DNA of 64,000 nucleotides from Dinoroseobacter shibae DFL 12 = DSM 16493 (GCF_000018145.1 NC_009958.1:1-64000), one strand, 5' to 3'. Positions 9,246 through 20,320 are shown, numbered from the stretch's first letter. Notes: generated by a model not told the origin, from the sequence alone. Numbers and translations are program-made.

Positions 9246-9369
9246 CAGGGGCGACCGCGGCGGGGCCGGGATGCCGCGGTGCATACCGCTGGAAAAAGCG
9301 CCCGGTTTTCGATAGCACACGGAGCAGGGCATTCTGGCCTGCCCGGACCGCCTGAAGGATTTTTCCCGC

Positions 9370-10845
9370 GTGACACAGCCCAAACCCTCCCCCCAGGACA
9401 GGGGCCCCTCCGCCCCCGAGCCCAAGCCCGGTGCACCCGACAGGGCCGCGCAGCAGGGCGCCGCGGCCTCGAAGGCGCCGGGGTCGGGCGGTCAGAACAG
9501 ACCCGGCGGTCCGGACGGGGCAAGCCCGAAGGCGCGGCCTCAACCCGTCGTCCAGGCCTCGAAAGAGACTGCTAAAAAGACCGGAAAAGACACTTTAAAG
9601 GACACGGGGCACAAGACCGCCGCCCCGCAGCCCGCCCAGAAACCGGCCCAGAAACCCACACCGAAACCCGCGCCTACAAAGGGCCAGGCCGAAGCGGCGC
9701 AGATCCGCATCGCCCCACCGGTTCCCCCGGCCCGCCGCCGTCCTCATCACAAGTTGCTGATGATCAGCTTCGCGATCATGGTGGTCGTCCCGATCCTGGT
9801 CTCGGCCTGGTATCTCTGGGCCCGGGCTCAGGACCAATACGCGTCTTACGTGGGCTTTTCCGTGCGCACCGAGGAGGTCGGCTCGGCCATCGAGCTTCTG
9901 GGCGGGATCACCGAGCTGTCGGGCTCGTCGAGCTCGGACACCGATATTCTCTACAAGTTCCTGCAAAGCCAGGAGCTGGTGGCGACGGTGGATGCCGCGC
10001 TCGACCTGCGCGGGATCTGGTCGAAGGCCGACCCGGAGGTAGACCCGATCTTCGCCTATGATCCCCCCGGCACCATCGAGGATCTGCAGGATCACTGGCT
10101 GCGCAAGGTGTCGATCTATTACGACAGCGGCTCGGGACTCCTGGACCTGCGGGTGCTGGCCTTCGATCCCGCCGACGCGCGCGCCATCGCCGAGATGATC
10201 TTCGCCGAGAGCAGCGCGCGCATCAACGCGCTCTCGGCGCTGGCCCGGGAAGACGCCATCGCCTATGCCCGCGACGAGCTCACCCAGGCCGAGACCCGTC
10301 TGCGCGACGCGCGCCTTGCGCTCAACGAGTTCCGCAACCGCACACAGATCGTCGATCCGACCATCGACACCCAGGGCCAGATGGGGCTGGTCAACACGCT
10401 GCAGGCGCAGCTGGCCGATGCCCTGATCGAGGTGGACCTGCTGCGCGAGACGACGCGCACCGGCGACCCGCGGATCACGCAAGGCGAACTGCGCATCGCG
10501 GTGATCGAACGCCGCATCGAGGAGGAACGCCGCAAGGTGGGCCTGGGCGGCGGGGTCTCGGGGGACCGGTCGGTCTTTGCCGACCTGGTGGGCGAGTTCG
10601 AGCGGCTCTCGGTGGACCTGGAATTCGCCCAGCAGAGCTACGTGGCAGCGCTCGCCACCTTCGACGCGGCCCGCAACGAGGCCCGCCGCCAGAGCCGGTA
10701 CCTGGCCGCCCATGTCCGCCCGACCCTGGCCGAGCGGGCCGAGTACCCCCAACGGATCTACCTGCTGGGCCTGATCGGGCTGTTTTCCTTCCTGGCCTGG
10801 ACGATCACGGCCCTCATCGCCTATTCCCTTCGAGACCGGCGCTGA
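9370..10845 (+). CDS. KpsE/CtrB-type capsule polysaccharide export inner-membrane protein
   Basis: A 491-residue protein starting at GTG 9370. The first 120 residues are a Pro/Ala/Lys-rich cytoplasmic tail. TM1 follows (LLMISFAIMVVVPILVSAWY), then a periplasmic Wzz-like domain with long coiled-coil segments (nt about 10250-10710) and TM2 near the end (IYLLGLIGLFSFLAWTITAL). This is the topology of polysaccharide co-polymerases that work with an ABC exporter (KpsE, CtrB, BexC, RkpR). It bridges the ATPase/permease and the outer-membrane channel. A KpsT-like ATPase follows 16 bp downstream, so they form an operon. Neither a KpsM-like permease nor a KpsD/Wza channel is seen nearby. The proline-rich N-terminal extension is longer than in E. 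coli KpsE. Confidence 0.85.
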   Translation: MTQPKPSPQDRGPSAPEPKPGAPDRAAQQGAAASKAPGSGGQNRPGGPDGASPKARPQPVVQASKETAKKTGKDTLKDTGHKTAAPQPAQKPAQKPTPKPAPTKGQAEAAQIRIAPPVPPARRRPHHKLLMISFAIMVVVPILVSAWYLWARAQDQYASYVGFSVRTEEVGSAIELLGGITELSGSSSSDTDILYKFLQSQELVATVDAALDLRGIWSKADPEVDPIFAYDPPGTIEDLQDHWLRKVSIYYDSGSGLLDLRVLAFDPADARAIAEMIFAESSARINALSALAREDAIAYARDELTQAETRLRDARLALNEFRNRTQIVDPTIDTQGQMGLVNTLQAQLADALIEVDLLRETTRTGDPRITQGELRIAVIERRIEEERRKVGLGGGVSGDRSVFADLVGEFERLSVDLEFAQQSYVAALATFDAARNEARRQSRYLAAHVRPTLAERAEYPQRIYLLGLIGLFSFLAWTITALIAYSLRDRR

Positions 10846-10861
10846 ACGCGTCGCACGCGCC

Positions 10862-11521
10862 ATGATCCGGTTCGAGAACCTCACCAAGCGTTTCGTGGTC
10901 AAGGGCTACGTCAAGACGGTGATGGAGAATGTTTCCCTCACCATCCCCTCGAAGACCTCCGTGGCGCTTCTGGGGCGCAACGGGGCGGGCAAATCGACCC
11001 TTCTGAAGATGATCGCAGGCACGGTCGACCCGACCTCGGGGGAGATCCTGTCCAGTGGCACGATCTCCTGGCCCGTCGGCTTCGCCGGCTCGTTCCATCC
11101 GGACATGACCGGCGCTCAGAACACCAAGTTCCTGGCCCGGGTCTATGGCATCGACACCCAAGCCCTGACCGATTTCGTGGAGGATTTCGCCGAGCTGGGC
11201 GACCACTTCCGCCAGCCCTTCCGCAGCTATTCCTCGGGCATGAAATCGCGGCTCGCCTTCGGTATCTCCATGGGGATCAAGTTCGACACCTACCTGGTCG
11301 ACGAGGTAACGGCGGTGGGCGATGCGGCCTTCAAGAAGAAGGCGAGCGCGATGTTTCAGGACCGTATGGCCGATGCCGGCGCGGTCTTCGTGAGCCACTC
11401 CATGGGCCATGTGCGCGAGATGTGCGATGTGGGCATCGTGATCGAGAACGGGCAGCTGACCTACCATGAAGACATTCACGAGGCCATCGCCCATCACGAA
11501 AGCAACATGAAGTTGCGCTGA
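10862..11521 (+). CDS. kpsT: KpsT-type capsule polysaccharide ABC transporter ATPase
   Basis: A 219-residue protein, the size of KpsT/CtrD. Walker A is GRNGAGKST (residues 38-46), the ABC signature YSSGMKSRL lies at about 123-131, Walker B is TYLVDE (about 143-148), and the H-loop is in FVSHSMGHV. It energises export of a group 2-type capsule or related polysaccharide across the inner membrane. It lies directly after the KpsE-like gene. The permease partner (KpsM) is missing from this window, so either it is elsewhere in the genome or this cluster is a fragment of a larger locus. Confidence 0.88.
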   Translation: MIRFENLTKRFVVKGYVKTVMENVSLTIPSKTSVALLGRNGAGKSTLLKMIAGTVDPTSGEILSSGTISWPVGFAGSFHPDMTGAQNTKFLARVYGIDTQALTDFVEDFAELGDHFRQPFRSYSSGMKSRLAFGISMGIKFDTYLVDEVTAVGDAAFKKKASAMFQDRMADAGAVFVSHSMGHVREMCDVGIVIENGQLTYHEDIHEAIAHHESNMKLR

Positions 11522-11556
11522 CCGGCGCAGGCAGGATCCTTGAGGGCAGGGCAACC

Positions 11557-11931
11557 ATGTACGAACTCGATATTCCCAGAACCCCGATCCCCTTTCCCCG
11601 GGGCGCGACCCTGCTTTATGGCATCGGTGCGCAGAAGGCGGGGACGACCTGGCTGTCGGACCTGCTGCAGACCAGCCCGGACTGTCATTTCAGTCCGATC
11701 AAGGAGCTGCATTACTTCGACATCATGCGCCTGCCCGGCACCCAGACGATCCAGGTCGAGCGCATCGCCACGCTGCAGCGGCTCGCCGGGGAGCTGACCC
11801 CCGAACAAGGGGCCAGGCATCGCATCAAGCTGCGCCGGATCGCGGACCTCGCGATGCAGCTGCACATGTGCACCGATGAGGCGCCGAGCTATAACGGCTA
11901 TCTCGCCTACCTGCTGCAGGGCTACCTGTGA
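11557..11931 (+). pseudogene. Sulfotransferase, 3'-truncated before IS1182
   Basis: The first 124 residues of a sulfotransferase: the 5'-PAPS phosphate-binding loop GAQKAGTTWL is at residues 24-33, and KELHYFD follows. The homology stops at about 11930, where the frame ends in CTGTGA, and no 3'-phosphate-binding region follows. The IS1182 copy begins 120 bp downstream. It belongs by direction and spacing to the KpsE/KpsT cluster, and a sulfated capsule is the natural inference. A short functional protein is unlikely at this length. Confidence 0.75.
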
Positions 11932-12051
11932 CCTTTACCACAATCTGGCGCAATTTCTTCAGCGGTAAGTGGCGTGCTGGGGGAGATATCTGGAAGAGAA
12001 GTAGAGCAGACGTTCGGGCGTGATGCCGCGAAAGTCTGGTCTGAGCCGATA

Positions 12052-13591
12052 TTGTTGAAAAACTCTTCCTTGATCGACGCCCAATTGACTGATTCAATTC
12101 AGTTATTGAGCGGGAGAACTTACAATGATGGGGCCAAGGCAGGAAGCACAGGCGGCACTGTTTTACGAGTTTTCGCTGGAGGAGCATGTCCCGCAGGACC
12201 ACCTTTTGAGATCGATTGATCGGCATCTCGATCTGAGCAGCATCCGGGGGCATTTGGCAGATTTCTATAGCCACACGGGGCGTCCATCTGTCGATCCTGA
12301 GCTGATGATCCGGATGCTGTTGGTCGGATACTGTTTTGGCATCCGGTCAGAGCGGCGGCTCTGCGAAGAGGTGCATCTGAACCTGGCATACAGATGGTTC
12401 TGCCGCCTTGAACTGACAGACCGCATCCCGGACCATTCGACATTTTCCAAGAACCGGCACGGCCGCTTCCGTGACAGTGACCTCTTGCGTCATGTGTTCG
12501 AGGCGACTGTTGCGCGCTGCATTGAAGAGGGTTTGGTCGGCGGCCAGGGCTTTGCGGTCGATGCCAGCCTGATCAGCGCGGATGTCCAGAAGCAGAACTC
12601 GAGCAATCCCGAAGGCTGGGCGGCCCGCGAGATTGATCCCACGGATGCGCCCCGCGCGGTGCGGGAGTATCTCGACACTTTGGACGATGAAGCCTTCGGT
12701 GCAGCGACAACAGCAAAACCCAAGTTCACCGCCCATGCCGATCCGGCCAGTCAATGGACGGCTGCGCGCAAAGGGCCTGCATTCTTTGCCTATTCTGACA
12801 ACTACCTGATCGACACCGATCACGGGATTATCGTTGACGTGGACGCCAGCCGGTCGAACAAGACCGCCGAGGTCGGTGCCATGCGGAAGATGCTCGACCG
12901 GACCGAAGACCGGTTTGGCGTGAAGCCCGATTGGATCGCTGCTGACACCGCCTACGGATCGTCAGACAACCTGGTCTGGCTGGCACTCAAGCGCCAGATC
13001 CTCCCCTTCATCCCTGTCTTTGATAAAGGTGAACGGACCGACGGAACCTTCTCGCGGTCCGACTTCACGTGGGATGACGAGAACGATCGCTACATCTGCC
13101 CGAGTGGAAAGGAGATGCGCCACACATGGCGGACCTATTCCGATCCCGCGCGAAATGCACCAGCTTGGAAAGCCCGCAGATATCGGACGCGGAAGTCTGA
13201 TTGCACGGGATGTGCGCTGAAGGCCAAATGCTGCCCCAACTCGGAGGTCCGTGCGATCCATCGCGAGAAATATGAGATCGTCCGAGACTTCGCCCGCCAA
13301 TGCACCGCCTCAGAGTACAATCCAACTGCCCAGAGGCGGCGAAAGAAAGTAGAGATGCTCTTTGCCCACCTTAAACGCATCCTCGGCCTGGGCCGGCTCC
13401 GATTACGTGGCCCATGCGGCGTCCAAGACGAGTTTACCCTCGCAGCCACCGCCCAAAACCTTCGGAAACTAGCAAAACTCAAACCCATGGTGCCGGCCAC
13501 AGAATGACAAGCGGCACCGTCTCAGATTGCCGAACAAAAATTAGGCCACAACCAACCCCAAAGTGCCAAATCGAAACGAGTTTTTCAACGG
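12052..13591 (+). mobile_element. IS1182-family insertion sequence
   Basis: Terminal inverted repeats GTTGAAAAACTC (from 12054) and GAGTTTTTCAAC (ending 13589) bracket one intact transposase gene. Sequence just inside each end is non-coding. Confidence 0.85.
12125..13507 (+). CDS. IS1182-family transposase
   Basis: A complete 460-residue protein with the N-terminal DUF772 region (YFEFSLE-like start, IRMLLVGYCFGIRSERRL). The DDE core has Asp in FAVDASLI, Asp in WIAADTAYGS and Glu in KKVEMLFAHLKR. A cysteine cluster (CTGCALKAKCC) precedes the last helix, as usual for the family. All catalytic residues are present and the frame is open, so this is probably an active copy. Its insertion accompanies loss of the 3' part of the preceding sulfotransferase. 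Confidence 0.93.
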   Translation: MMGPRQEAQAALFYEFSLEEHVPQDHLLRSIDRHLDLSSIRGHLADFYSHTGRPSVDPELMIRMLLVGYCFGIRSERRLCEEVHLNLAYRWFCRLELTDRIPDHSTFSKNRHGRFRDSDLLRHVFEATVARCIEEGLVGGQGFAVDASLISADVQKQNSSNPEGWAAREIDPTDAPRAVREYLDTLDDEAFGAATTAKPKFTAHADPASQWTAARKGPAFFAYSDNYLIDTDHGIIVDVDASRSNKTAEVGAMRKMLDRTEDRFGVKPDWIAADTAYGSSDNLVWLALKRQILPFIPVFDKGERTDGTFSRSDFTWDDENDRYICPSGKEMRHTWRTYSDPARNAPAWKARRYRTRKSDCTGCALKAKCCPNSEVRAIHREKYEIVRDFARQCTASEYNPTAQRRRKKVEMLFAHLKRILGLGRLRLRGPCGVQDEFTLAATAQNLRKLAKLKPMVPATE

Positions 13592-13910
13592 AATCAGCCC
13601 AGTGTAACCGGTGCTGCATCGACTACGAATGTCTGCTATCAACAGCAAGCCAAAAAACCTTCAACAACTGTTTGGGTTTTGAACGGGGTTTTTGGCGGCG
13701 TTGGACGAGGCGGTTTGCGCAGGTGCAAAAAACGAGCGTTTGTTGAGCGGCTAAACTCCCACTGGATACGGTGCATCACCTCTATATAATTCGCCGCCAA
13801 CAGGACGCTGGCGGCGACGTGCATGACAATCTGGCTGGGGATGCGCTGCGCCAGCCGCATATTGGTGACAGGTCTTTCCGATATTACGCTTCCGGCGAAC
13901 CTGTCACCCC
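13592..13910. other. Spacer with a doubtful small reading frame
   Basis: Mostly non-coding. A 73-codon minus-strand frame (13639-13860; starts MRLAQRIPSQIV) exists but matches no family I recognise. It could be a fragment left by IS1182 insertion, and I do not call it a gene. Confidence 0.35.
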
Positions 13911-15722
<1,812 letters not shown>

Positions 15723-15794
15723 TCAGTATCTCCGTGCTCATAGCAATGAGATCCAGCTCCGCCGTACTGAATGGAGAATAGCCACGCGATAAAC

Positions 15795-15812
15795 GCCTGT
15801 AAAAAACAGGCA
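15795..15812 (-). terminator. Possible expression-platform hairpin below the TPP riboswitch
   Basis: GCCTGT and ACAGGC arms surround a run of A (T on the minus strand). It lies between the riboswitch aptamer and thiC and may be the expression-platform stem. There is no clean U-tract after it. Confidence 0.35.
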
Positions 15813-15836
15813 GGGCAATGCCGCACAGCCGAACAC

Positions 15837-15945
15837 CATCCCTACGCCAGTATGAACTGGATCAGGTTCGTCGGGTCACTGCGCTATGCGTTGCCGCACC
15901 ATCAGTTTCTCAGCCCCTTGTCGGGACCCCCCGGGTGAGAAAGGA
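15837..15945 (-). ncRNA. TPP riboswitch (THI box) controlling thiC
   Basis: The minus strand carries the conserved aptamer parts in order: GGGGGGTCCC, AGGGGCTGAGA, GAACCTGATC, AGTTCATACTGGCGTAGGGA. It sits about 120 nt upstream of the thiC start in the same direction. Thiamine pyrophosphate binding would reduce thiC expression. Confidence 0.93.
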
Positions 15946-16239
15946 CTACGTTGTGCGCCAAGGGGGGCTTTGTCAACTGCTGTTCCCGTGGCGGTCTGAC
16001 GGACCAGTTTTATCAGGCCTCAGGGGGTTTAAATGTAGCCAGAAATTAATGTCATCCGTAAGGGTGTGATTCAATATCAATATGGTAGCCGCTCACTTTT
16101 ACCGGAAGTGAAGCAGCACAGCTCGTTCAAAAACCACCATTTGTTGAACGGTTTGCTGAACCAGACATTGGTGCGCCTGCAGCGAACGGCAAAAAAGTCC
16201 CGCGTTGTGTGAGTTCATGTGCAGCGCAGCGATCGGCAG
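15946..16239. other. Spacer, probable left end of the Tn552-like transposon
   Basis: No gene. It contains short dyads such as GTTCAAAAACC and TTTGTTGAACGG near 16127-16160. The terminal inverted repeat of the transposon should be here but was not identified with confidence. Confidence 0.3.
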
Positions 16240-16839
16240 CTATACCGCAGCCGAAGACGCATCGGCGCTCGGTGTCCGCTGCAAGACCCGATAGACGGTG
16301 GGCCTCGATACGTCGAACAGCTCTGCCAGATCGCTGATCGAGTAGTCACCCGTGTCATACATGCGGCGCAATTCTGCCTGACGACGATCCGATAGTTTTG
16401 GCTTTTTGCCCTTCAGTCGTCCCTTGGCGCGGGCGATGGCCATACCTTCCTTGGTGCGCATCCTGATCAGATCAGCCTCGAATTCGGCAAATGTGGCGAG
16501 GATGTTGAAGAACATCTTACCCATCGGATCGGTCGGGTCATGGACCGATGCGCCCAATGCCAGTTTCACCCCGCGCTTTTCCAGTTCATCAGCGATAGCC
16601 CGGGCGTCGGGAACCGACCGCGCCAGCCGGTCCAGTTTCGGCACGACAAGCGTGTCCCCTTCGCGGACTGCTGCGAGTGCCTGGGCCAGACCTGGCCGCT
16701 CCCGGTTCGTGCCGGTCAGGCCGTGATCGGTGTAGATCCGGTCTTCCGCGACATCGAGAGCGAGGAGCGCTGTCCGTTGCGCTGCGAGATCCTGTTTGTC
16801 GGTCGAGCAGCGGGCATAACCGACGCGGGTTTTGGTCAT
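16240..16839 (-). CDS. Serine recombinase (resolvase/invertase) with HTH
   Basis: A 199-residue small serine recombinase of the usual size. The start at ATG 16839 gives MTKTRVGYARCSTDKQD, with the nucleophile Ser in YARCSTD. The catalytic domain continues with VPKLDRLARS and FAEFEADLIRMRTKEG, and a C-terminal Hin-type helix-turn-helix reads SISDLAELFDVSRPTVYRVL. It is divergent from the transposase gene at 16978; the 138-bp gap is a plausible res/promoter site. Its role is probably cointegrate resolution for the adjacent Tn552-like transposon. Confidence 0.9.
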   Translation of the reverse strand: MTKTRVGYARCSTDKQDLAAQRTALLALDVAEDRIYTDHGLTGTNRERPGLAQALAAVREGDTLVVPKLDRLARSVPDARAIADELEKRGVKLALGASVHDPTDPMGKMFFNILATFAEFEADLIRMRTKEGMAIARAKGRLKGKKPKLSDRRQAELRRMYDTGDYSISDLAELFDVSRPTVYRVLQRTPSADASSAAV

Positions 16840-16977
16840 GATACATCCTTGGGCCAGAATTGGCCGAGCTTCGTCTTGATCGTGATCGTATGTAACGCAA
16901 AAGGCCCCTCCAATGATACTATAACCGGACCAGTCAAATGAGAATCGTTTTCCGTTGCAAACACTGGGAGCAGTTCG

Positions 16978-18471
16978 TTGATAATCCGGCGTCCGGTCAC
17001 CGATCCCCTTACGGACAGTCTGACTGCGCTGCCCGAAGACCGACGCGCCGAGGCGTTGCGCCGGTTCAACATACTGCGCCAGCACCTGATCGACGAAGTC
17101 CCCCTGACGGAAGTTGCCCGTGTCAGTGGTATCCCACTGCGCACGCTGCAAAGGTGGACGTCCCGATATCAGCGCTTTGGGCTTGCCGGACTTGCAAGAG
17201 CACCGCGATCTGATGCCGGGCAACGGCGGCTATCATCTGAACTGGTCGAGCTGATTGAAGGGCTGGCCTTACACAAACCCCGTCTCTCTACCGCCGCAAT
17301 CCACCGGCGCATCATCCCGATTGTAAAATCGCGTGACTGGCCTGTCCCTTCTTATGCCACGATACATTCAATCGTGAATAGTCTTGATCCCGCGCTTGTC
17401 ACGCTCGCTCATGATGGCGCAGCCGCCTATCGTGACCGGTTCGAAATGATTCATCGTCATCGGGCCGAAAGGCCGAATGCTGTCTGGCAGACAGACCACA
17501 CACAACTCGATCTAATCATCTTGGATACCAATGGTGCGCCGGTGCGGCCGTGGCTTACCATCGTGCTTGATGATCATTCCCGTGCAGTGGCTGGGTACGC
17601 CGTCTTTGTCGGCGCACCTTCTGCTATCCAGACCGCTCTTGCCCTGCGGCAAGCTATCTGGCGAAAGGATACGCCTTCCTGGCCGATTTGTGGCCTGCCG
17701 GATGTTTTATACACCGATCACGGCAGCGACTTCACCAGCAAGCACCTTGAGCAGGTCGCAGCTGACCTGCGCATTGAGCTTGTGTTTTCCACGGTTGGCC
17801 GGCCACAGGGGCGTGGCAAGATCGAGCGGTTTTTCGGTACCATCAACACTGAGCTGTTGCCTGAGTTACCGGGGGCTTTGTCGAACGGAAAACCAGCCTC
17901 CCCGCCACGCCTGTCGCTCGGCGAGTTGGAGGTTGCCGTAAAGACTTTCGTCACCGCAGTGTACAACGCGCGCAAGCATAGCGAAATCGATGTGCCACCT
18001 AATGAGGCTTGGCGGGGTGACGGCTGGCTACCTCGTATGCCGAACAGTCTGGAACAGCTCGATCTGCTACTGGTAATGGCCTTAAAAACCCGGCAGGTCC
18101 GCCGTGACGGCATTCGGTTTCAGGGCTTGCTCTACACCGATCCCACACTTGCAGCCTATGTCGGCAAAACGGTCAACATCCGCTATGACCCGCGCGACAT
18201 TACCGAACTGCGCGTGTTCCACCGCGACCGGTTTTTGTGCCGCGCTGTCAGCGCCCATCATGCGCATCACACAATATCACTCAAGGATATCCAACAGGCC
18301 CGCACCGCCAGGCGGAAGGCTTTGCGCAACGAGATCACGGTAAAATCCAGACAGATCACCGAGTTTCTTCCCAAACCTGCGCCACCTCCAAGTCGTGAAA
18401 AGCAAAATCCCGTATCGCCTGACGCCCCGCGCCAAAAGCTGGTCCTGTATAAAACGGACAAGACGCCATGA
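16978..18471 (+). CDS. Mu/Tn552-type DDE transposase (TniA-like)
   Basis: A 497-residue protein starting at TTG 16978; an upstream start is unlikely because of the divergent resolvase. An N-terminal helix-turn-helix (EVARVSGIPLRTLQRWTSRY) is followed by an rve core with catalytic Asp in WQTDHTQLD, Asp in LYTDHGSDF and Glu in GRGKIERFFG, then a Mu-transposase C-terminal beta-barrel (YDPRDITELRVFHRDRFL). This is the Tn552/Tn5053 TniA layout, used for replicative or MuA-like transposition with an ATPase partner. It overlaps the ATPase gene by 4 bp (ATGA). Confidence 0.92.
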   Translation: MIIRRPVTDPLTDSLTALPEDRRAEALRRFNILRQHLIDEVPLTEVARVSGIPLRTLQRWTSRYQRFGLAGLARAPRSDAGQRRLSSELVELIEGLALHKPRLSTAAIHRRIIPIVKSRDWPVPSYATIHSIVNSLDPALVTLAHDGAAAYRDRFEMIHRHRAERPNAVWQTDHTQLDLIILDTNGAPVRPWLTIVLDDHSRAVAGYAVFVGAPSAIQTALALRQAIWRKDTPSWPICGLPDVLYTDHGSDFTSKHLEQVAADLRIELVFSTVGRPQGRGKIERFFGTINTELLPELPGALSNGKPASPPRLSLGELEVAVKTFVTAVYNARKHSEIDVPPNEAWRGDGWLPRMPNSLEQLDLLLVMALKTRQVRRDGIRFQGLLYTDPTLAAYVGKTVNIRYDPRDITELRVFHRDRFLCRAVSAHHAHHTISLKDIQQARTARRKALRNEITVKSRQITEFLPKPAPPPSREKQNPVSPDAPRQKLVLYKTDKTP

Positions 18472-19292
18472 GCCGCCAGACTCGCCGGACCGGTACTTTC
18501 CTCGTCACCCGCGAACATAAGCGGTTTGTCGAATTCGCGAACGCTGTGCGCCGCAACGCAACCATCGGCTTGTGTCATGGTCGGGCGGGCGTTGGCAAAA
18601 CCTTGTCAGCCCGCCGCTATGCCAATTGGGACCTGATCGAACCGCTGATAACGACATGGGGTAGGCGTGAAGACTCGGACAAGAAAGTGTATGCAGCCTC
18701 GTCCCGCGCCCGTACCTTGTTCTATACACCGCCGGTGGGCGGCAGTATCTCGGCGCTGCGCAAGGACATTCAACCATTTATCATGCGACTATGCGTTTGC
18801 ATTGACAGCTACGGGAACCCCAAGTGGGCGGAGCGACCTCTAACACCGCTTGGCCTGATAGAGTTGGTAATCATTGACGAAGCCGAACGCCTTACCATGA
18901 CCGGCCTGGAGTTCCTGCGCGACCAGTTCGATCGCAGTGACGCTGGGCTGATCCTGATCGGTATGCCCGGCATTGAAAAACGGATGTCGCAATACCCGCA
19001 ACTCTACAGCCGAATAGGTTTTGTGCATGAATACCCACCGCTTTCGAAGGATGAGATGCAATTCGTTTTGCAGCGGCAATGGAGGAAATGGGGCTTTGGC
19101 CAGGATGATGCAGATTTCACCGACGACCGTGTTGCTGCTGCCATCATCCGACTGACAGCTGGCAACTTCCGTCTTTTGCAACGCCTGTTCATGCAGATCG
19201 AACGCATCGCCCGCATCAACGAAATGGCCGCAATCACCGAAGATGTGGTAGAGGCCGCCGCTCAGACCCTCGTCATCGGAAACGCCAATTAA
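18468..19292 (+). CDS. AAA+ ATPase of transposon (TniB/MuB-like)
   Basis: A 274-residue protein with Walker A GRAGVGKT and Walker B LVIIDEAERL, the latter with the sensor region ILIGMPGIEKRM. It belongs to the AAA_22 family of target-selection ATPases (TniB, MuB, Tn552 orf271). It is translationally coupled to the transposase (start ATGA at 18468). It would bind target DNA and activate TniA-like transposase. Unlike Tn7-type systems, no TnsD/TniQ target selector is seen next to it. Confidence 0.9.
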   Translation: MSRQTRRTGTFLVTREHKRFVEFANAVRRNATIGLCHGRAGVGKTLSARRYANWDLIEPLITTWGRREDSDKKVYAASSRARTLFYTPPVGGSISALRKDIQPFIMRLCVCIDSYGNPKWAERPLTPLGLIELVIIDEAERLTMTGLEFLRDQFDRSDAGLILIGMPGIEKRMSQYPQLYSRIGFVHEYPPLSKDEMQFVLQRQWRKWGFGQDDADFTDDRVAAAIIRLTAGNFRLLQRLFMQIERIARINEMAAITEDVVEAAAQTLVIGNAN

Positions 19293-19350
19293 CGCTCAAA
19301 AAAGACCGCCAAGTAGCGATCAAGTTCACAGCCCCCCTGCCCTACCTCGC

Positions 19351-19408
19351 ATTGTTGCAAATATATGTTGCGAAATAACTTGATTGAGCAACAAGAAAGC
19401 GCAACAAT
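19351..19408. promoter_or_regulatory. Nested inverted repeats, candidate res site or operator of the second resolvase
   Basis: The outer dyad ATTGTTGC (19351-19358) and GCAACAAT (19401-19408) encloses an inner dyad TGTTGC (19366-19371) and GCAACA (19388-19393). The DNA between is AT-rich. It ends 6 bp before the resolvase start at 19415, as expected for a res site overlapping the resolvase promoter. Confidence 0.55.
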
Positions 19409-19414
19409 GTTTCT

Positions 19415-19981
19415 ATGAACCTAGGCTATGCCCGCGTATCGACCGACGACCAGGCCACCGCCGCGCAGCTCGACGCGTTGCGCGCGGTTGGCTGTGAGCG
19501 CGTGTTCGAGGAACGCGCGTCCGGCGGTCGATGGGATCGGCCGGAGCTTCATAGGATGCTCGATCAGCTACGCGACGGCGACGTAGTGATCGTCTGGAAG
19601 CTGGACCGGCTGTCCCGGTCCCTGAAAGACCTTCTGTCAATCATGGAGAAGATCGACGCGGCGGGCGCTGGATTCCGGTCCCTGACCGAAGCCATCGACA
19701 CGACTACGCCCGCCGGGCGCATGATGATGCAGATGGTGGGCGTTTTTGCAGAGTTCGAACGCGAAATGATCCGCGAACGTACCCGCGCCGGTCTGGAGCG
19801 CGCCCGCAAGAAAGGACGCCACCCAGGGCGCAAACCGAAGCTGTCTGACGATCAGCGCCAGGAAATCCGGGATATGGTGCGGTCGGGCAAGCGCACGGAG
19901 GCCCAGGCCGCACGGCTTTTTGGCGTTCATCGCTCCACGATCAGCCGCGTCATGCGGGAGGCATCCGATGCAGCAGCTTGA
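19415..19981 (+). CDS. Serine recombinase (Tn3-type resolvase)
   Basis: A 188-residue protein. The start MNLGYARVSTDDQ carries the catalytic Ser in ARVST. WKLDRLSRSLKDL, GRMMMQMVGVFAEFEREMIRERT and the C-terminal HTH (EAQAARLFGVHRSTISRVM) complete the small-resolvase architecture. It is distinct in sequence from the resolvase at 16240, so the module has two resolvases. The upstream dyads at 19351-19408 are a likely binding site. It overlaps the WGR gene by 14 bp. Confidence 0.92.
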   Translation: MNLGYARVSTDDQATAAQLDALRAVGCERVFEERASGGRWDRPELHRMLDQLRDGDVVIVWKLDRLSRSLKDLLSIMEKIDAAGAGFRSLTEAIDTTTPAGRMMMQMVGVFAEFEREMIRERTRAGLERARKKGRHPGRKPKLSDDQRQEIRDMVRSGKRTEAQAARLFGVHRSTISRVMREASDAAA

Positions 19982-20222
19982 GTTGTTTCCCGAGGATATC
20001 CGCATCGAGCGCGTAGACCCCGAGGCCAATATGTATCGCTTTTATCGGCTGCGCTTGATGCCCGACCTGTTCGGCGGCGTATCACTGCTGCGCGAATGGG
20101 GCCGCATCGGCACCCAAGGGCGGCATCGGATCGAGCTGTTCGAAGATGCAGGCCGCGCGGCCGACGCTATGGTTTCGCTCTATCGCGCCAAGCAGAAGCG
20201 CGGATATCAGCTCGTCGGGTAA
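19968..20222 (+). CDS. WGR-domain protein
   Basis: An 84-residue protein consisting almost entirely of a WGR domain: NMYRFYRLRLMPDLFGGVSLLREWGRIGTQG contains the defining W-G-R triad. In eukaryotic PARPs the WGR domain binds DNA ends; stand-alone bacterial versions are common on plasmids and transposons next to resolvases, and their role is not established. The ATG at 19968 lies inside the end of the resolvase gene, so the two are co-translated. A DNA-binding accessory role in recombination is an inference from context. Confidence 0.85.
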   Translation: MQQLELFPEDIRIERVDPEANMYRFYRLRLMPDLFGGVSLLREWGRIGTQGRHRIELFEDAGRAADAMVSLYRAKQKRGYQLVG

Positions 20223-20320
20223 GTTCACCCCTGCCCCGACCATTGTCAGAATGAGAAGTCAAACTATTTGGAAAAGGTCGTTTTTGGTGTAGTATTGCAC
20301 CAGTCTGTAGGAGATGTGTC

